Source: Pseudonocardia sp. HH130629-09 (GTDB lineage Bacteria; Actinomycetota; Actinomycetes; Mycobacteriales; Pseudonocardiaceae). From it: a stretch of 64,000 bases of DNA. Made by a program: the position numbers and the translations under genes. The notes below the pieces were generated by a model, which saw only the letters and a program-made list of their open reading frames with translations, had not been told where the DNA came from and searched no databases. Below are positions 59,945-64,000 of this stretch, piece by piece. Each line of letters begins with the position of its first letter. Within the stretch, counting starts at the first letter, position 1. The stretch is taken from positions 1,116,001 through 1,180,000 of the forward strand of contig NZ_CP011868.1 of NCBI RefSeq assembly GCF_001294645.1. The letters are read 5' to 3'.

Positions 59945-61301
59945 ATGCCCCGCCCCCCCGTCGATCCCGCTCGCACCCGGCGCGCTGCCGGTGCTGGGCC
60001 ACGCGGTGCCGCTGCTGCGGGACGCGCTCGCGTTCACCTCGTCGCTGCCCGCGCTCGGGCCGCTGGCGCGGATCCGTCTGGGCCCCTTCTCGGTCGTGAT
60101 GGCCTGCGACCCGGACGTGACCCGCAAGGTCCTGCTCGACGACCGCACCTACGACAAGGAGGGCCCGGTGATCGAGCGGATCCGCGAGGTCGCCGGCAAC
60201 GGCCTGTCGACCTGCCCGCACAGCAGCCACCGCCGGCAGCGGCGGTTGTGCCAGCCCTCGTTCCAGAACGACCGGTTCCCCGGCTACGCCGAGGTGTTCG
60301 CCGCGACGGCCGAGGCGAGCAGCAGCGCGTGGCACACCGGGCAGCACCTCGACGTCACCCGCGAGATGATGACTCTCACCGCCCGCGCGACCATGGAGAC
60401 GATCTTCAGTGGTGAGCTGCCCGCGGATGTGGTCGACCGGAGCATCGACGACACGACGACGCTCGTACGGGGTGTGTTCCGGCGGATGCTCACGCCGCCG
60501 CTGCTGAGCCGGCTGCCCATCCCGTTCAACCGCCGGTTCGACGAGGCCCGCGCGCGGCTCCTCGACGTCGTCGCGACGATCGTGGCGAACCGCCGCGCCG
60601 ACCCCACCGATCACGGCGACCTCATGTCCTCGCTGCTGGGGGCGGTGGACGACGGCGCGACCCTCACCGATTCCGAGCTGGCCGACCAGGTGCTCACGTT
60701 CTTCATCGGCGGCACCGAGACCGCCGCGAACACGCTCGCGTGGGCGCTGCACCTGCTGGCCACCCACCCCGACGTGCAGGAGCAGGTCACGGCGGAGGCA
60801 CGGGCAGCGGACGGAGTCCGGCCGCCGCCGCTCGACGGTGTCACCGGCCGGGTCCTCACCGAGACCCTGCGGCTGTTCCCGCCCGCGTGGCTGTTCACCC
60901 GCACCCTGACCGCGGACACCGAGCTGGGCGGGGTCGAGCTGCCGCGCGGGACCGTGGTGGCCGTCAGCCCGTACCTGATCCAGCGCCGCGGTGACCTCTA
61001 CCGCGACCCCGATCGGTTCGATCCCGGCCGGTGGGTCGACCGGGCTCCCGACCGCAGTGCCTACCTCCCCTTCGGCGCCGGCGCCCGCAAGTGCATCGGC
61101 GACCGCTTCGCACTGACCGAGATGGTCACCGCGCTGCACGCGGTCCTCCGGCGCTGGCGCGTCGAGCCGCTCTCACCGGAGCCGTTCCGGCCTTCGGCGG
61201 AGGCCACCATCACCGCACGCGGCCTGACCCTGCGGGTCGTGGCACGGGCCGCCGCACCGGCGGTCGGCGAGCCCTCGGCAGGGGCCGGGTGCCAGGCATG
61301 A
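59945..61301 (+). CDS. Cytochrome P450 with probable 5' indel
   Basis: About 451 residues if read from ATG 59945. The uninterrupted frame only allows GTG 59991 (436 residues), which cuts the family N-terminus. The missing part PSIPLAPGALPVLGH is encoded just upstream in the same frame, but that frame has a stop at 59940 and no start codon before GTG 59991. ATG 59945, with gagg 6 bases before it, is in register only if the run of seven C at 59953-59959 has six. Catalytic features are intact: GGTETAANT, ETLRLFP, FGAGARKCIGDRF. This P450 is of the CYP170/fatty-acid-like type, unlike its neighbour. It overlaps the methyltransferase by ATGA. Confidence 0.9.
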
Positions 61302-62083
61302 CGGCGGGCTACGGAGCGGGTCACCTCGACCACGACGAGCCGCTGGAGCTGCGCAGACTCCGGGCCCACGAGGAGTTCGCCGACGCAGGTTCCCGACGGG
61401 CCCTCGACGGACTGGACCCGATGCCCGGCTGGCGGTGCCTGGAGCTCGGCGGGGGGACCGGGTCGGTGGGGCGCTGGCTGGCCCGGCGCTGTGCGCCGGG
61501 CGAGGTGGTGGTCACCGATCTCGACACCACCCTGCTCCCGACCGACGTCGGGAACCTGACGCCGTTGCGGCACGACGTCCTGCACGACGACTTCCCGGCC
61601 GCCTCGTTCGACCTCGTGCACGCCCGCGCCCTGCTGGAGCACCTGCCCGACCGGGCCGCCGCGCTGGCCAGGATGGTGGGGTGGACCGCGCCGGGCGGGT
61701 GGGTCTGCGTCGACGCCACACTCCGCATCACCCCGCCCGGCGGCAGCCGCACCGCCTTCCACCGCTGCCTGGAGGGGCTCTCCCGGCTCGCGTCCGGCCG
61801 GATGGGCGCCGACATCGGGTGGGCCACCGGCCTGCCGCTGATGCTCGCCGAAGCCGGGCTGGTGGAGGTCGGTGTGCTCTGCACCCCGGGCGTCGTGGGG
61901 TCGACCGGCAACGCCACCAGCCTCGTCCGTGTCTCGCTGGAGCAGTTCGGCCCGCTGCTGCGCGAGCACGATCTCGTCTCCGACGACGACATCTCCGACT
62001 GCCTCGCCCTGCTCGACGACCCCGGGCATGCCGACCTGCCGTTCCTGCTGATCTCCGCCTGGGGCCGGCGGCCCCGCCCGTGA
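61298..62083 (+). CDS. SAM-dependent class I methyltransferase
   Basis: 261 residues. Motif I LELGGGTGSVGRWLARR, acidic end of strand 2 VVTDLD, and DLVHARALLEHLPD with WTAPGGWV match the Methyltransf_11/25 fold. ATG 61298 overlaps the P450 stop. A C-, N- or O-methyl acceptor cannot be told. In this operon it most likely decorates the lipid or polyketide after P450 hydroxylation. Confidence 0.88.
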   Translation: MTAGYGAGHLDHDEPLELRRLRAHEEFADAGSRRALDGLDPMPGWRCLELGGGTGSVGRWLARRCAPGEVVVTDLDTTLLPTDVGNLTPLRHDVLHDDFPAASFDLVHARALLEHLPDRAAALARMVGWTAPGGWVCVDATLRITPPGGSRTAFHRCLEGLSRLASGRMGADIGWATGLPLMLAEAGLVEVGVLCTPGVVGSTGNATSLVRVSLEQFGPLLREHDLVSDDDISDCLALLDDPGHADLPFLLISAWGRRPRP

Positions 62084-62111
62084 GCACCCCCACCACCACG
62101 GAGGACCTGCG

Positions 62112-63179
62112 ATGTCCGGTCTCACCCGCTACATCCACGACGACTTCGGTCCCGCCCGCGCCGATGCGCTGACCGCGACCGGGACCGGCACCGCGCTGCC
62201 CTATCCCGACGGCTGGTTCTGCCTCGCTTTCTCCGACGAGCTCCCGCCCGGTGGCGTCCTCACCCGCACGCTGATGGGGGAGGAGGTGGTGCTCTACCGC
62301 ACCCGCGGGGGAGTGCTGCGGGCCGTGCGCCCCTACTGCCCGCACCTGGGAGCACATCTGGGGGCGGGCGGCGCGGTCGAGGGCGAGAACATCGTCTGCC
62401 CGTTCCACCGGTTCGCCTTCGACACGGGCGGGACCTGCGTGGCGACCGGCTACGGGCTGCAGCCGCCGAAGGCCGCGCTGACGCGGTACGACGTGTGCGA
62501 GGTGAACAGCTCCGTCTACGTGTGGCGGCATGCGCTGGGAGAGCCGCCGACCTGGGAGGTGCCCGCCCTGCACGGCCCGCGGCCCAGCGTCTTCCGGCAC
62601 ACCACGGTCGACCTCGCGGGCCATCCGCAGATGATCGTCGAGAACGCGTTCGACTTCGGGCACCTCACCCAGCTGCACGGCCTGAGCGGGCTCACCATCG
62701 ACGCCGATCCGGTGATCGGGGAGCCCACCTGCACGATCCCGGTGACCGCGGGCGGGCGGGCGTTGGTCCCCAGCGCGTCCTACGAGCTGACCGTCGTCGG
62801 CCTCTCGACGTTGGCGGCCGTGGCGCGGCTCGGCCCGCTCGGTGACATGTACGTCCTGCTGCACGCGACCCCCACGGCGCCGGGCAGGCTCCACCTGCGC
62901 CTGGGCGCCACCGTGGCGCTGGAGAAGGTCCCGTTCGTGCCCGACGTCCTGGGCCGGCTGATCACCGACCCGCTCTCGCAGCTGTTCAGCCGCCTGGCGC
63001 ACCACATCACCCTCCGGGACGCCGCTCCCGACTTCCCGGTGTGGAACCACCAGATCTACGTCGAGTACCCGAAGCTCGCCCCCGGTGACGGGCCCGTCGG
63101 CCGCTACCGGCGGTGGGCCCGGCAGTTCTACTCCGCTCCGGCCGGCGGGGACGTTCCGGTGGCCCCGCCCCGGACCTGA
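62112..63179 (+). CDS. Rieske [2Fe-2S] non-heme iron oxygenase
   Basis: 355 residues. Rieske ligands CPHLGAHLG and CPFHRF (C-x-H...C-x2-H) near residues 76-99. The catalytic iron site is ENAFDFGHLTQLHG, carrying the N/D and two His of the KshA/Neverland-like group. ATG 62112 follows ggaggac. It sits 28 bases after the methyltransferase. It is likely a monooxygenase or desaturase on a hydrophobic substrate; reductase partner not in window. Confidence 0.92.
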   Translation: MSGLTRYIHDDFGPARADALTATGTGTALPYPDGWFCLAFSDELPPGGVLTRTLMGEEVVLYRTRGGVLRAVRPYCPHLGAHLGAGGAVEGENIVCPFHRFAFDTGGTCVATGYGLQPPKAALTRYDVCEVNSSVYVWRHALGEPPTWEVPALHGPRPSVFRHTTVDLAGHPQMIVENAFDFGHLTQLHGLSGLTIDADPVIGEPTCTIPVTAGGRALVPSASYELTVVGLSTLAAVARLGPLGDMYVLLHATPTAPGRLHLRLGATVALEKVPFVPDVLGRLITDPLSQLFSRLAHHITLRDAAPDFPVWNHQIYVEYPKLAPGDGPVGRYRRWARQFYSAPAGGDVPVAPPRT

Positions 63180-63332
63180 CCCGGGCCGACCGGCCCGGCG
63201 CCCGCCTGCGGTCGGGGCGGCTCGGCCTCGACGGGCCGGTCGGTGTCCCCTCCTGCGACGGTCGGGGTCGGCCGTCACGGGCGGAACAGCGGGCCCGCCG
63301 GGGCCGGGGGACACGTCGAGCGGGGAGCCGCC

Positions 63333-64000
63333 TCAGCCCCGTGCCCGGTCCGTGGCGGCCAGCGAGCCGAGCAGCCGCAGGGCGTCGCCGGAGGCGCCCG
63401 GCTCACCGTGGTAGACGACGAGCTGCTGGCCGGGGGCTGAGCGGACGTCGAAGGTCTGCACGGTCAGGGTCAGCGGCCCCACCCGGGGATGCCGGAGGCG
63501 CTTGCGCTCCAGCGACTTGCCCCGCGCGTCGTGCGCCGCCCACAGCGCCTCGAACTCCGGGCCGCTCGAGAGCAGCCGGTGCAGGACCGCCCTGATCCGC
63601 GGGTCCTCCGGGTTGCGGCCGTGGTGGAGTCGGAACCCCGCGACGGTGTTCGCCGCGACGGCGTCCCGGTCGACGTAGAGGCTGCGGGCGGCCGGATCGC
63701 AGAACACGATCTCCATGAGGTTCCGCGAGAACGACCAGCCCCCGAACAGGGCATCGGCGATCTCGTTGGTCGCCAGGACGTCGAAGGCCCGGTTGTGGAC
63801 CAGCGCCGGGTTGTCCGGCCACGCGTCCATCAGCTGCGCCAGTGCCGGGTCCACCCGGTCCGTCGCGACGGCTGTCGCCGTCCTGGGTGTGGCCCCCGCC
63901 AGGGCGAACAGGTGCAAGCGCTCGTCGGCGTCGAGTTGCAGGACCGTCGACAGCGACTCGAGGACCTCCGCCGACGGGCGTCGCTCGCGCCCCTGCTCCA
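63333..64000 (-). CDS. MmyB-type HTH regulator, N-terminus outside window
   Basis: The frame continues to the right edge. The first visible residues EQGRERRPSAEVLESLSTVL and DADERLHLFALAG are the end of the HTH domain of this family. The rest is the MmyB ligand-binding domain: MDAWPDNPALVHNRAFDVLA onward, ending GSLAATDRARG. These PAS-like domains often bind fatty acids, which fits a neighbour that makes lipid-like products. It is convergent with the Rieske gene, and the 153-base gap shows no gene. Confidence 0.9.
   Translation of the reverse strand, partial: EQGRERRPSAEVLESLSTVLQLDADERLHLFALAGATPRTATAVATDRVDPALAQLMDAWPDNPALVHNRAFDVLATNEIADALFGGWSFSRNLMEIVFCDPAARSLYVDRDAVAANTVAGFRLHHGRNPEDPRIRAVLHRLLSSGPEFEALWAAHDARGKSLERKRLRHPRVGPLTLTVQTFDVRSAPGQQLVVYHGEPGASGDALRLLGSLAATDRARG

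Overview
The window is very GC-rich DNA with actinomycete gene structure (GTG/ATG starts, overlapping operons, LAL and PAS-LuxR regulators, modular type I PKS). A Pseudonocardia-like or other filamentous actinomycete fits, but nothing here fixes the genus.

Bases 1-42501 are the right part of a modular polyketide cluster with polyene-macrolide-style regulation. Two PKS subunits read rightward. The first enters from outside the window and ends with DH-KR-ACP, KS-AT-DH-KR-ACP and KS-AT-DH-KR-ACP. The second is the terminal module, KS-AT-DH-ER-KR-ACP-TE. All three visible ATs carry malonyl-type signatures, and all visible KRs are B-type with apparently intact DHs. The last four cycles should therefore give three conjugated C=C bonds followed by a saturated CH2-CH2 next to the released carboxyl. 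A P450 follows. Then, on the minus strand, come a phytanoyl-CoA-hydroxylase-type dioxygenase, a GT1 glycosyltransferase and a DrrAB-type ABC exporter. The regulatory block holds five large LAL-like (STAND ATPase) proteins, one of them without a DNA-binding domain. It also holds a PimM/NysRIV-type PAS-LuxR regulator, an acyl-CoA carboxylase beta/epsilon pair and an orphan PqqD-like protein.

Bases 42502-50536 are an accessory stretch. It contains an IS256-family element with a frameshifted transposase, an erythromycin-esterase-like gene divergent from a double-HTH MerR regulator, and a glycosyltransferase remnant. It continues with a CGNR zinc-finger regulator divergent from an epoxide hydrolase, a broken AraC regulator, a frameshifted truncated haemoglobin and a small ferredoxin. 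Single-base lesions are concentrated here, so either decay or poor consensus sequence is possible.

Bases 50537-63179 are a second, tightly coupled biosynthetic operon and the most unusual part of the window. It encodes a free-standing AT-ACP protein and a 1920-residue megasynthase laid out as FabL-like enoyl reductase, KS, chain-length-factor-like KS, KR and double-hotdog DH. It also encodes a KAS III homologue whose catalytic Cys is Ser (DpsC-like), two P450s, a SAM methyltransferase and a Rieske oxygenase. Starts and stops overlap at four of the six junctions before the Rieske gene. The set resembles PUFA-synthase-like secondary lipid systems, but with a fused SDR-type enoyl reductase instead of a PfaD-type one. 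The window closes with a leftward MmyB-type regulator that runs off the right edge.
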